A DNA stretch of 64,000 bases, taken from assembly GCA_024220525.1 (NCBI GenBank), contig JAMYWO010000010.1, positions 214,551 through 278,550 of the forward strand. Direction: 5' to 3'. The position numbers and the translations under genes were made by a program. Shown in pieces: positions 43,050 to 55,451 of the stretch; the first letter of the stretch is position 1; each line of letters opens with the position of its first letter. This DNA is from Cochliopodium minus. Lineage: Eukaryota; Discosea; Himatismenida; Cochliopodiidae. Under the pieces are notes generated by a model. That model was not told the origin of the DNA. It searched no databases and saw only the letters and a list, made by a program, of their open reading frames with translations.

Positions 43050-43390
43050 TAGACGAGGTCCATTTACAACACTTACTATTTGTTCAAATCCAGTTTGTCC
43101 ACAAGTATTATTACCCTTCACCCATACTTCTCCATACCTTTAATAAATAATTTGTTGTTTTAAATCATCAATAATATTTTTTATTTATTTTTATTTATTT
43201 TTTTATTTTTTTTTAAAAAAAATTTTTATTTATTATTTATTAATTTTTCAATTATTATTTCATTTGAAAATTATTAAATATCATTATTATTATTTTTTAC
43301 CTTAAACTTACCCTTATCAACAGTTGTGATCACTCATAAAAGATATTCGAAAATAAAGCCAGATCTCCATTGCCTAAAGAAAAAGGGAAA
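43050..43390 (-). pseudogene. RCC1 gene remnant
   Basis: On the minus strand an exon-like piece reads GEVWVKGNNTCGQTGFEQIV, a clear RCC1 blade. A second piece near 43340-43385 reads NGDLALFSNIFYE. Neither is followed by other blades or a C-terminal module. With the fragment at 36411-36495 this shows RCC1 genes were once more numerous here. Confidence 0.6.
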
Positions 43391-43496
43391 CACTTAAATT
43401 GCTACAGAAGAATAAAAACTTATGATTAATTTTAAATTTTTTTAATCAAACTTTTTTCTTTGATCTTTCATTCTAATTATGTTTTTTTACTTTTTG

Positions 43497-43552
43497 TGAT
43501 GCCAAGAAAAATTCGAAAATTTAAGATTTTTGCAATTTTTATAAAAAATATC
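43497..43552 (-). repeat. dispersed 56-bp repeat, copy 2 (inverted)
   Basis: Reverse-complement match to 5001-5056, with 30 identical bases at one end. It lies in the spacer between the RCC1 remnant and the NTPase gene. Confidence 0.65.
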
Positions 43553-43599
43553 ATATATTGGAATGAAATTTAATTGTTCAATTTAAAATTGTTTTTTTT

Positions 43600-46500
43600 T
43601 GTCATCTTAAAATTTTGGGATTTTGGTGTACATTTTGGGAAAATATACTCTGAATTGTCTATCGTTTTTGTCAATTATTTCATCACAAAGATAATGCACA
43701 TAATTCTTACACTTTCCACATTGTACTGATCCAAAACTGAAGTCAATCTTCGGAACAAATACTGCATATGTATTCTTCTTTTTCTTCTTCATAGAAATCA
43801 GTTGTATTATCAAGATCGATAACTTTTGTTTTCTTCAAAACCTTTTCTTTATCTTTCAAGTCCAATTCAGAAAAGTAATGAAACAGATCTTTTTCATTTG
43901 TTCCTGCTTGAATGTGATACTCAATTGTGCGTTCGATGATTTCAGATAGAGAATGTCCAAAAAATGTATCAACATGCTAAAAATACATTTAACAATAATA
44001 AATAAAAAATAATTAATAAAAATGTTTAACCTTTCTTTCCATTAAATAAATTCCACCAAAAGGTATGTCAGTCTTTAGAGAATCCCAACCAAGACACTGC
44101 TTCCTTGATACGTAAAAAAAGTAGCAATTTTCAATGGGAAAATTAAGATCTAATTTGTAATGTTAATATTATTAAAAATATAATAATATTTTTAAATTTT
44201 GTTTACAATCAATTTCATCTTTTGTTTTTTGCATTGAATCCTCAACATCAGAAATTCTAAAATCCAAGTTTTTACTTAAATTTGCGATATTCCTCATTTG
44301 AAATAGAAATAAAGATTTCTTTCCTTCTATTACCACACATAGAACTACATCATATCCTGGGTTCTGTCGAGAACGAGGAAAATACATTACCCCTTCAGTA
44401 AAATCGAAATTTTCAGCAGGAACAAAATCTTTTTCGAATTTCCAACTATCAACATTTGAAAAATCAACAAATAATTTAACTGAAGAGAATTGATGAATTT
44501 GGTTGTTGAAATTGACACTCTTTTGGTTTATAGGTTTGATATTAAGAAAGAAAGAAAGTAGAGAGAGTTTCTTTGTTTTCATGAAAGTTTTAAGTTTTGG
44601 ATTGTCCAATTCTAAATCTTCAAATTCCTCTTCGTTGTTTTTGATGGCTATCCATGAATTGGCAACAATCAAAGTGATATAAGAAAAATACTTTTCAAGA
44701 GATTCTACATGATAATTTATTTCTAAAGGTATCAACAAGTTGATCAATTTGATCAATTCTTCTTCGTATTCTGTACACTCTTGATCTTTTTGTTGGTTTG
44801 CATAGATGAACATGTACAACTTGGAAACGTAAATTTGGAGAGTATCTACTGAAAAAAAATCTTGATGGTGCAACTTTTGATTAGATGGAAGAACAATGTT
44901 CGAAAGAAGTAAATTGAGTAAGAGAGTTTTTCCAAATTTATTTCCAGTAGGACGCATTGAAAGCCTACAAAATGAAGAAACAAATATTTTCCATGTATCG
45001 CTACCTGCAAGCTCAGGACAAAAAATGTTATTTGCAATTGAATTGGCTTTTTCTGATGTAAAATTTTTTTCTTTTCTGATTTTTTCTACCAACGTTTTGA
45101 TCATATACATATTTCCTTGAGCTCTCGAAACAGCAACTAGTGAACAATGATTGGATTCTTTGTCATTACCAAACCTAGGAGCGAAATGTCCAATGTCAAT
45201 TCTATTTAAAAGGTAGTAGAGAAATATTATTTTTCTGTCAGATCGAGTTTTCAATTCTTTTTGTGTGACGATTTGGGTCGGATTCAAAGTTGTCCAAAAA
45301 TGGATGATAGTTGAAGGAGTGAGACTAAATTTATATGTGGTATGAGGATAGATATTTTCAAAATGTTCGATCACTTTGTTGGTTGAAGTAGCAAAGTCTC
45401 TCAATTGCTGATCTTCTTTATCTTCACTTGTCAATTTGTCAATTTCATCAATAGTAACAAAAACAATTGGCTTCTCTTTGGTATTGAACAAAGAATTATG
45501 GTGGGTGATACAAAGTTCATACTAAAAATAAAGATATGACAAAAAAAAAAGTTGGAAATACAATAATTTTACTATGGTTTCAACGTCATCGGGCATCAGT
45601 TTGATAAATGTTTTGTAAAATTTTTCCCAAAAAGGAAAAATTTTAAAAAAGTAACTGTATCACAAAAAATTAATTTAAGTATCAACAATATTAACTTTAT
45701 CATCAAAAAGGTAGAATTAAATGTTCCGTTAATGGTAAAATTATTTTGATCATAACAAATGTGCATAATATAAAAAGTATAATATTTCATTATAAATTCA
45801 TTTATATTAAAATAGTAATTTATATGTTTTGTTTAAAAAGGCATACTCCTTGATAAATCTCAAACAGTAATCTTGGTTTTTTGAATAATTGACTGTGTCA
45901 CGATGTTTCTGGCCGGAATTGTAGTTAACAGAAACGCAAATGAAAGCTTTGTTTTTGATTTTTGATATCAAAAGATTGTATTTTTCGTGCTTTAGATACT
46001 CTTCGAGGTAACTGACAAATCCATAATTATTGGCATTGTTATTTAATATTTTGGAGAATTGATAGAAGACACTTGAAAAAAGATAGCACATAAGAGTTTT
46101 TCCGTTTTGACTTGCATTGGATGTGCACCCAATGGGTTCTCTATGTAGGGAGCTATCTTTAGATGATATTAGTTGGAAATCATAGCTTATTCTCGGCAAA
46201 ACTAAATTATCAATAAAATCAGCAATGAGTTTTTTGGTACCAAAAATTTCCTTTCCAACTGTAGACATTCTATTAGTATAGCAGAATGGTTTATTGAATT
46301 CAACTTCTTTTCTAAGAGCGGATGGTTTTATTCCTTCTTTCTTTTCAAATAAATTGAACATTTCAATCAAAATTTTAGTGGTATTCAGTTTTTGTTCTTG
46401 TGTGGGACTGATAGGATAAAGAACTTTAAAAGGGAACATTTATTATTATTATTTAGTCAATAATTAAAATATATGTTACTATTTTTCGCTGTGTCTAATT

Positions 46501-46641
46501 CATCTTTCGAAAAATTCATGAGAATACCAAGGAAATTGTCGTCAATTGATCCTTTACTCAAATTTTCTAATACAAAATATGAAAATAAAAAATCAATTCT
46601 AAAATTATGTTACCCAAAGCCACTTTAATGTTAATTTTCTT
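43600..46641 (-). CDS. P-loop NTPase with endonuclease-like C terminus (Crinkler/RHS-like)
   Basis: A multi-exon minus-strand gene. Exons at about 46641-46613, 46567-46490, 46430-45850, 45600-45570 and 45525-44200 read through. They give a Walker A-like GCTSNASQNGKTLM, a Walker B-like PIVFVTIDEIDKL, a long helical section, and then GVMYFPRSRQNPGYDVVLCV followed by LFLFQMR. The D...Q-x-R/K arrangement recalls the restriction-endonuclease fold at the end of Crinkler/RHS-type proteins. A Cys/His-rich segment lies near 43620-43780, but the 3' structure there is unresolved. The 5' end also is not found and may be lost near the N at 46955. Such genes in free-living protists are thought to act in conflict with parasites or selfish DNA. 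Family assignment is by pattern and tentative. Confidence 0.45.
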
Positions 46642-47272
46642 CTAAAAAATTAAAAAGATAACGATGAACAAAAGAATAAAATATGGTATAATGTTGAGAT
46701 AAATCTCAATTAGTTATTAAAAATTAATTACAGATTGATAGATAAAGATGATTCACAATATAATGAAATAATTTTTATGATCAAAGAAAATATCTTAAAG
46801 AGTACACATAAGAACTTTAGAATAATATTAATATTTTATAAACAGTACAAAGTCAATAATACAACCAATCAATAACCATAATAAATGATTTATTCCTTGC
46901 ATTATATTTGCAAAGAAATATGATATATTTGCTACATAAACAAAAATTAATGATNAAAAAAAAATAAAATCAAATGTTTTTAAAAAAAAATTAAAATTGA
47001 ATTAAAAATATTTCAAAAATTTTCAAATAAATGAAAAAAACATCAACTTTAACCAAAATAATTTTAAAATCAAAAATGGAATAAATTTAAAAAATGTTTA
47101 AAATAATTTACAAAATAAACTTAAAAAAAAATTTAAAAATAGAAAAAATTTTCAAAAAATAAATTGATGCTCTTTTATATACAAATAGTGTCAAAAAAAA
47201 TTCTTTAAAAAAAAAAAAAATGTAAAAAAAATCAAGTAAGTTGTGCTTTAAAAAATGTAAAAAAAATGAAAC
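46642..47272. other. A-rich gap region with single N at 46955
   Basis: No coding exon was recognised. The sequence 46956-47240 is A-rich and intron-like. Both flanking minus-strand genes lose an end here: the 5' end of the NTPase and the 3' half of the MBOAT gene. The N at 46955 is therefore best read as a scaffold join. Confidence 0.6.
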
Positions 47273-48296
47273 CTCATCCTTGAAGATTTGGCCAGAAACA
47301 AAGTCCATGTAATCGTTGAACTCAATGGAAGGACCCAAAACATATGTGGGGTAGAAAAAGATGTATCCAAAGAACTGAGTGAGTGAGGGAGTTTCTCTGA
47401 TGGCGTGTCTGTTCCAATATTTGTTCTTTTCGAGCACTTCGGTGTCTAACTTTGCGTTGTGGAGGTTGGTTGCGTATGAAGTTAGTTTTGTTGTCAAAAT
47501 CATTTGTGTAACGCAATAATCTTATGAAGTAATAAAATTAAAAAAATAAAAACAAAACCAAATAAAGTAAAAAGTTTAAAATATAAAAAATAACAAATAA
47601 AATAAATAACAAAAAACAAATAAAAACAAAAAAATAAAAAAAATATAATAAGATATAAAAAATAAAATAATTTAAATATAAATAAAAAATAAAAAATATA
47701 AATTTAAAAAAAAGAAAAAGAAAAAATAAAAAATCAAATAATTTTTCTCTTACCCAATAAATGTCCATCAGAATCGTGATAGAAGGTTCTGACTATGTGC
47801 GCCACCAACATGTACAAAAGAGTCCAGACCCACACTATGTCCACTGCCATTTTCTTGGATGGCACGTAAACACAAATGAGGTAAGCAACCGCACTGCTTA
47901 TTATCGTATGTAAGAATCCCTTAATAAAAAACAGTTAATTTTTTTTTTCTAAGCAAATTGAGAAAACGCAAATTAGTTAGATCACTTTCAATTTGAAAGA
48001 TAATTAATTTATACAATTGTTGTTTGGAATATGTCATATATTTGATTATATATCGGTCTTTATTTTCCTCATGAAATTTCTCAATAAAAAAAAAAATTTA
48101 CAGATATCCCCATACAGAAATATCCAAAAAAGATCCCCAACACGATGTTCATGATGTGTTTGATGTTGAGATCTTTCGTTTTGAGAAATCTAGTGGAATA
48201 TCCAATAGGAATCGTCAACAAAATAGTCATCAGTATTCTTATCTGATCCTCTGGCAGGCCAGTAGAATTTGCAATTGAATTAATAATATCCATCAA
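47273..48296 (-). CDS. MBOAT lysophospholipid acyltransferase, 3' half missing
   Basis: Three exons are visible. Exon 1 starts MMDIINSIANSTGLPEDQI and includes the first membrane helices. Exon 2 is GFLHTIISSAVAYLICVYV with WVWTLLYMLVAHIVRTFYH. Exon 3 reads MILTTKLTSYATNLH, RETPSLTQFFGYIFFYPTYV, LGPSIEFNDYMDF. The last matches the MBOAT consensus around the conserved Asn/GP region of LPCAT/ALE1-type enzymes, which reacylate lysophospholipids in the ER. The C-terminal part with the catalytic histidine is absent; exon 3 ends at a donor (47272) and no downstream exon is found before the N at 46955. The gene is probably whole in the organism and cut by the assembly. Confidence 0.75.
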
Positions 48297-48504
48297 ATAA
48301 ATTTATTTGGAACGAGTATTTCTTCAATTTTTTTATTAATCAATAGATTTTTATCGAGAGCAAATATTAGGCATTTTGATGATAATTAAATATAATTATC
48401 CTCACAATGTTGTGAATCTTCAGATTTGAATGATTCTTCAAGAAAAATCATTCCAAATATTCCTTTTGAAGAATTGTTAATCAAATCAATCTTAAAAAAA
48501 TAAC

Positions 48505-50640
48505 TTAGTTTATTTGACATAATTCGAAAGAAGCTTTGTGCCAAAGAATATCAACTGCAGTACATTTGACGGTAAAAACTTGTCCTAGCGGGATATCTTT
48601 GGGTACCACCCAGGGCACCGCCAAATTGAGTTCAAACAAAACTAAAGAATGAAGATGACCCTTCTTGAAGACATTAGATTGAGAATCAAAACTGTGAGAC
48701 AAATGATTATCTAAAAAAGCATTTCAAATGAATAAAAAAGGTAAAAATTAATAAAAAATGTTTACTAATATTAGGTAGTGGTTTCTTTATCAGTGTAGCA
48801 GAGTAGGTAGCTCCAATGTGTTTCTCCAAATGCTTGTAAGCAGAAAAGAGATAACAGTTCCTCTGTAACAAAGAAGAGCGCTTGAAAACTTTTTGGAGAG
48901 AAGAGGAAATGGACTCGATTTGCTTGAAAGAAAAAGGCAAGGGAGACTTGTTTAAGAAAGCTTTGAATTGAAAATGAGACAAGAGATCTGGGTATCTTCT
49001 TAGAGGAGAAGTAAAAAGAGCGTAATAGTTATGTTTGTTTTCTCCGGTCAAACTGGGCTTGGTGGTAAATTCTGATTGGGAAATGGGTTGATAGAAAAGC
49101 GATTTCACATAGTTTATGTTTTTGGGTGTTTTGAAGTTCATTACTTCTTCTTCCTGCCTGTTGTTTTGGATTTTGAATAACAAAGGTATTTGGTTTTGGA
49201 TAGCCAAAGAAGCAACAGAAACGCCTAAATTAATTCAATGAGGGTTTTAGAAATAGAAAAAAAAAAAAAGAAAAAAAAATTTGTTCAAAAAAATATACCT
49301 GTTGTGACCATCAAATCTCGAATAAAGAGAGAAGAACCCCTTTTGTTGTCGAAATCCACTAAAGGAAATCCTGAGTCATTTTTGATTTGAACAGAATCTT
49401 GAACGTGAGAAGTTTCATTGTTAGAAGTAGGAGGAACGTGAGAAGATTTTAGATTTTCAGGAATGGAGGCTGGAATACTCCTCTCCTTGACTTTCTTCTT
49501 GGTCAAGTTTTCGTGCAAGGAATTTGCTAAACTCTCAATCAAGAAAAGATCAGAGAAATTGGTTGTGGTAGAAGAGGTAGGAAACACTTTGGGGTTCTCG
49601 AAGTAACTTTGAGTTTGATCATAAGTTAATCTACAAACGTTCTTCAATATGGATGGCATCAATTTAACTTTCCTCACTTGGTTGAAATCATCTATTTTGA
49701 GAGCAATTGAGAGAGCCAAATTATTTTGTCCTTCTTTTAGACTGCATACTTCTTGGCTGAAACTTTTGGGTAGCATGCCGTGGTGGCTGTCTGGAAGGTA
49801 GAGCGATGTTCCCATGCTCCTCGCGAATGTCTCGAGCTCGTCTCCTACTTCCATGAAATTAGTTGGATCGGAAACGTGCACCATCAGCCAATCTACTTTG
49901 TTTCCTAGTTTTTATTCAAAAATTAAAATTAAAATATCTTCATCAAAGTTTGGATGTTGATGATTATTATCTTTTTGTGATTTATTATATTTTATATCTT
50001 TACCCTTTTTTATTATGGATACCGCATCATCCACTTCTTGGGTATTTGGACCATCAATTGCAAAAATTGAATTATCAAAGGTTATTCTTTGATGATTGGA
50101 GAAATAAAGAGGATTCTTCTTATCTTGATTGTATTTCTCCCTTATTTTTTCTGCTTTCTCTATCACATCCTTTGGTGCTCCCAATACACCTTTGTATGCA
50201 TGTAGATGATAATTTTCATTTTGATTCCATATCCCCAGGTTAACCAACAAATCAAAGATGGCCTTCCTTGATGATTCCAATCCCAGCGGGATTATAATAT
50301 TGTTATTTATATTTTTTGATATTTCTGTTGTATTTTGTGAAGCTGCTTGTATCAGATGATTTATTATCTCTATATCCAATTCTTTATCCCAATTTAACAA
50401 TCCATTCTTTTCCAATTCTTTATATCTTTCTAATTCCTCATTATTGGGGATATATTTCTTATCAGTTGATTCCTTTTCGAACAATTTCTTTTTTGATCGC
50501 AAGATGAAATCATAATAATTTGATTTTGGATTCGTTATATTACAATAAAATTTTGATTGGGAGATGATTGATTTTGGAAAGAACTTTTTTGAACTAAAAT
50601 TCATTTTTGCCTTTTTTATTTCAATCAATACTGAATCCAT
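48505..50640 (-). CDS. RNB-domain 3'-5' exoribonuclease (RNase II/DSS1-like)
   Basis: Four exons, the first ending at 50004. The catalytic entry motif is ITFDNSIFAIDGPNTQEVDD, where the aspartates bind magnesium. WLMVHVSDPTNFMEVGDEL follows, then long inserts, and the RNB signature YYALFTSPLRRYPDLLSHFQ with the conserved arginine. The C terminus (IPLGQVFTVKCTAVDILWH) may be a vestigial S1-like strand set. The N terminus, rich in Lys, Ser and aromatic residues (KKAKMNFSSKKFFPKS), could be a mitochondrial presequence. This would suit a DSS1-type mitochondrial exoribonuclease; the cytosolic RNB proteins Dis3 and SSD1 are longer. It shares a 70-bp divergent promoter with the TPR-like gene. Confidence 0.85.
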
Positions 50641-50710
50641 TGATAAAATATTTACATTATTTTGATTTTACAAAATTAAAAAAAAAGGATTGATAAAGAT
50701 CACAACATAA

Positions 50711-52232
50711 ATGGAACAACTCCAATCCTTGTTCAATGAATTAAAAGATTTGGTCAAAAATGACAGATATGATGAATTTTTGGAATACAGTGAGAAGATC
50801 TTGGAGAAATATCCCAATAATCAAACATTAATGATTTATAAAGGCTCTATTCTCCTCAATAAACTACAAGATCCCTTCAAATGTAATTTAGAGCTCCAAA
50901 AAGTCTATGATTCCAAACCAACCAAACCCCTTTCAACCTTATTTCCCTTGCATATCGAATGTCTATCTTGCTGTGGGAGATATGATGAAATAATAGAAAG
51001 ATGCGAAAAGATCAATCAAAAAGATCTGATCAATACTCAAATCTATATCAGTTATCTAAGGGCAAAAATAGAAATCGATCATCTTATACCTGAATAGTCC
51101 CACAAGCATTTTCGAATCATTTTGCAACAATAAATTGTTGACCATATTTGACTATAACAAACTTTTATCAGATAAAAATAGCATTTGTAACATATTGAAA
51201 GCAGAACTCTTAATGTTCTTGAATGATCATAGCGGAGCCTCAAAAATATTGGAAGATGTAAAGAATTATACAAAAGAATACAAAGAGAGATATGAATATG
51301 GAAAGCAATTGTTTCTCATCAAACAAGATAATAGCAATATCACCAATATCAAAAATCTTATTCAATTGCTGAACAATTCCAACATCTCTTTTAAAAATTA
51401 TTATCTCTTCTTTTTGTTGGTGAAGAAATTGGAATCGAAAATCGAGAAGATAGAGAATACAACTGATGAATCTAATGAATCCAAATGGGAGGAAATAGTA
51501 AATGATGTCGACTGCTGTTTGGAAATTACAAAGCCTCAAATGAAGAAATATTCAGAAAATTTACTTTTGAATTCAATAGATACCAAATTCAGATGTATCA
51601 AAATCAATGCTTTAATGTCTTTATCCAGATATAATGATTGTGGGAAGGATATAGTTGCCATTTCACAGAATATCAAATACAAAAAAAATTTTTCAGCACA
51701 AATCATTCTTTTTAATTTCTCCAACATCATAAAGAATCCCATTATCCATTTGTATTCTCCCCATTATGAAAGAAATTTGTATTGGTGGGATGATGAAAGC
51801 AAATTTTGCTTGGATAATCAATCCCGTCAAAAAATCATCTCCTATTCCTCTACATTAGGAGATTCTGGTGATGATGAAATCAAATTGGATCTCTATAAGA
51901 AATGTATCATCTTTCAACAAAGCCCCTCCATCTTTCAGGGACTCGATATTTTATATTCTGCAATCAAATTCAACCGAAATTTGCTTTCATCCCTCAATTT
52001 AAAGAAATTTGCTCCTTATTCATGTAAATTTTTGGATATTTCTTACCATTATTCCCTTTCTTCTTTGAGTGAGGAAGATCTATCCAATATCGAATTGAGC
52101 TTTTGGATTTCAAAGCATTATGGTTTTTGTGATCAGAATGGATATGCCGAGATGTTACTTGAATCGAATAATATACCTTATTCAATGGAATTCATACAGA
52201 CAAATGTCAATTATTTGATCGAGAAGATTTAA
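50711..52232 (+). CDS. TPR-like helical protein with frame discontinuity
   Basis: The first 128 residues (DLVKNDRYDEFLEYSEKILE, LDPFKCNLELQKVYDSKP-type helices, CCGRYDEIIERCEKI) are TPR-like. This frame ends at TAG 51095-51097. The downstream frame is open from 51072 to TAA 52230-52232 and continues the helical pattern (ILKAELLMFLNDHSGASKI, NALMSLSRYNDCGKDI). The frames differ by +1 and overlap at 51072-51094 with no GT-AG intron between. Either the locus is frame-broken, a base was miscalled, or a +1 ribosomal shift is used. The identical break is in the duplicate fragment at 40621-41139. The end is Ser/Leu-rich. Possible N-terminal acetyltransferase auxiliary-like or other scaffold; not recognised. 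Confidence 0.55.
50928..51446 (+). repeat. segmental duplication block, copy 2 part 1
   Basis: 519 bp identical to 40621-41139, internal to the TPR-like gene. Confidence 0.9.
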
Positions 52233-52334
52233 TTACAGATCAATAATAAAAAAATATAAAAAAAAAATTGTGAATTTTTTCATTTCCAAGTTTCTGGTGA
52301 ACTAATTTTTTAATTGGATTGATAAAGAAGAGAT

Positions 52335-55300
52335 ATGAGCACAAAATCACTCATAAATGATGGTGAAAATGATTATTTGGTTACATCCGACACTAAATCA
52401 AATTTCAAGATATATGCGCTCTCTTGTTTGGTAAAAAAAACACTTCTTTTAAAAATAGAACTAATCTATAATTCACAATGAACCCAGAACTGTATGGGAT
52501 CGTTTCTGATCGGATATACCACCGCTATCATTTCAGGGGCCATCCCATCAATGACCATATATTTCCAAATCACAAATCTATTCCTCAAAGGCTTCTTAGT
52601 ATGGTATGATACAAATTTCAATATTGAAAGCATTTTAAATCAAAATGTGCTAATTGATCGAATATTTTGTCACAAAAACATTTATACAGTGTGATCCTCT
52701 TGGGTGGAATGTTTGGAGCACTCATATCAGGTTTACTGGCAGATAAATTGGGAAGAATGAAGGCGCTCTACACGATAGACATCACATACATAATAGGAAC
52801 GATAGTATGTGTGATCTCCACCAAATACTGGCACATGGTTGTCGGAAGATTCGTAGTAGGGATAGGATGTGGATTATCAAGTTTGATCGTCTCGATCATA
52901 ATCACAGAAATTGCCCCTTCGAGCATCAGAGGTTCCATCGGCGTTTTGAACCAGTTTTTCAACACTTTTGGTGTACTTGTTTCTTTAGTAGTGGTTGCTA
53001 TTTTATCTGGTATGAGTGGAGATTCTTTGAAGTGGAGGTATAACATTTATTTTCAAAAAACAAGTAATTTTTTAGATTTTTTTATTTCAATTAAATTTTT
53101 TATTTTTTTGTTTTATTTATCAACATTATTTTACCTATAATATTTCGTTATTTTTTTTTTTTTATTTAATATTTATTCATTTTTTTTTGATAAAAATTTT
53201 TTCTTTAAAAAATTTCATTATTTTTAGAATCATGCTCGGTTTGGCTGTCGTTCCTTCAGTTATACATCTAATAGGGGGTTTCATTGTGAGAATCGAGTCT
53301 CCTAAATGGCTCTTGCTCTATAAAGGAGTCGAGCCCGCCAAGCAAATGTTATGCAGGCTAAGAGGATCCTCCAATATTCTTCCAGAAATCGAAGAAATGG
53401 TAAAATATTTTCTTTGTTATGAATAAATTTTTTGTTTTTTTTATTTTTTTATTTTATTTTTTATTCTTTATTTTTTATTTTTTATTCATTATTTTTTTTT
53501 TATTTCAAATTTTTTATTTCAAATTTTATTTTTTATTTTTTATTTTTTATCATTTTATTTTTTATTTTTTATTTTTTATTTTTTATTTTTTATTTTTTAT
53601 TTTTTATTTTTTATTTTTTATTTTTTATTTTTATATTTTTTTGTTTTCATTTTTATTTTTTGTTTTAATTTTTATTTTTTATTTTTATATTTTTTTGTTT
53701 TCATTTTTACTTTCTATTTATTATTTATTTTTATTTTTTATTTTATTATTTTTATTTTTTACAAAATTATTTGATAGATTGAAGAACAAAAAGAAATGAG
53801 AGAGGGATCTTCCAAAGCCAAGTTTTGTGTGAGAGAAAACATAAAACCGATTATTTTGGGAGTAGGACTCAATTTCCTCCAACAAGCCACTGCGTTCAAC
53901 GCCATTCTCTATTTTTTGACAGATTATATGTCTGCTGCAGGACTAACAGCGAATGTAAAAGAAAATGTTTTTAATCAATTTTAATTTTAATTTTAATTTT
54001 ATTTATTATTTTAAATTTAACACCAATTAATGTTTATTTTTTTTTATTTTTTTATTTTTTATTTTTTATTACTTTATTTTTTATTTCATATTTTTATTTT
54101 TATTTTATTTTCATTTTTATTCTTTTTTTTTTAATTTTATTATCATCATTTTTATAATTATTTTTTTTAAACTTTTAAAAAAGATTTTGAAATTTAAATT
54201 TTATTCTTAAATTGAAGAATGTTCATATAGCCAACATTATCTTTGGTGTAGTGAACATGTCGATGACTTTCGTTTCTGCAGTGGTGATAGAGAGGCTTGG
54301 GAGGAGGGTGTTGCTCATCTACGGGATGTGCGGGATGTTTGTTTGTTTGGTTTTCATTTCTGTCTTTTTCAAATTAAACTTGAAGCATATTTTGTCTCAT
54401 AATATAACTGGTAAAAAAAAAAATTTTTTTTTTGAAAATTTTTTTCCATTAATTTTTTTAAACTTTTTTTTTTAAAAAATTTTTTTAGATTTTTTTTTTT
54501 AGATTTTTTTAAAATACTTTTTTTTTATAATAATTTGAAATTCAAGGTTTTTTTTTTAAGAATTTAAAAGTATCAAAAATATCAAAAAATAATAAATAAG
54601 TAAAAAACATAAAAATATAAAAAACAAAAAAATTTTTAAAAATATTTTAAAAAAGAACAAAAAGTAAAAATAAAAAGAATGAATTAAAAATAAAAAATAA
54701 AAAATAAAAAAAAATAAAAAATATAAATCTTTCAAAAAAAAAAGAAAACAAAACAAAAACTTGATAAAACAAAAAAAAAAGAAAACAAAACAAAAACTTA
54801 AAAAATTTTCGATTAATTACAAACAAATCTTGTCAAAAACAGGTTGGACAATCCTTGTTTTCACGGCATTATTTGTTGCTTTTTATGCAGTTTCAATCGG
54901 GCCTATCGCCTGGGTTATCATCTCCGAAGTGTTCGTTTCTCAGACCAGAGGCTCTGCCATGGCCCTCTCTGGCACTGTTAACTGGCTCACCAACGCTCTC
55001 ATCTCCCTCTTCTTTTTGCAGTGGGTCCAAACTCTTCAGTTTTGGGGCATGTATGCTATCTTTGCCGGATTTGCTCTCTTTGCCATCTTTTTTAATTATT
55101 TCTTGGTTCCTGAGACAAAGGTTCTTTTTTTTTTTTTTGAGATTTTTTATTTTTTATTTTTTATTTTTTATTTTTTATTTTTTATTTTTTATTTTTTATT
55201 TTTTATTTTTTATTTTTTATTTCAAATTTTTTATATTTTTTTTGAGATTTTTTATTTTTTATATTTTTTATATTTTTATTGTATTTTATTTCAAATTTCA

Positions 55301-55354
55301 TTTCTTTTTTAGGGAAAATCCGTTTTGGAAGTGCTTGCAGTTTGGATCAAATGA
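52335..55354 (+). CDS. sugar porter family (MFS) transporter
   Basis: About eight exons starting MSTKSLINDGENDY at 52335. The sugar-porter pattern is clear: GSFLIGYTTAIISGAIPS (helix 1), GGMFGALISGLLADKLGRM, VVGRFVVGIGCGLSSLIV, ITEIAPSSIRGSIG, RIESPKWLL (PESP-like), LNFLQQATAFNAILYF (the QQ.TG.N substrate-site region), VIERLGRR, GPIAWVIISEVF, RGSAMALSGTVNWLTN and the closing PETKGKS. It thus has twelve membrane helices and the usual A-motifs, and should transport hexoses or related polyols across the plasma or vacuolar membrane. Introns are exceptionally T-rich, and several contain ttttta-type simple repeats. The second intron at about 52601-52679 is placed by homology and uncertain. Confidence 0.88.
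53425..53765. repeat. T-rich (attttt)n simple repeat in intron
   Basis: A long array of attttt/tttatt units in an intron of the sugar porter gene, responsible for two apparent Phe/Leu/Tyr-rich frames that are not genes. Confidence 0.85.
55138..55312. repeat. T-rich (attttt)n simple repeat in last intron
   Basis: More than ten ttattt units fill the last intron of the sugar porter gene, directly after the PETK codons. Confidence 0.85.
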
Positions 55355-55451
55355 TTTGAATAAATTCATTTATTTTTCTTGTACCTTTATTTTGTGACTT
55401 ATAAAGAATTTTTGGAGATTATGATGATAAAATTGTTTATTTCTAAAATAT

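Noticed and set aside
53419-53799. Phe/Leu/Tyr-rich plus-strand frames
   Set aside because: They run through (attttt)n repeats in a sugar porter intron; the exons on either side match the transporter in other frames.
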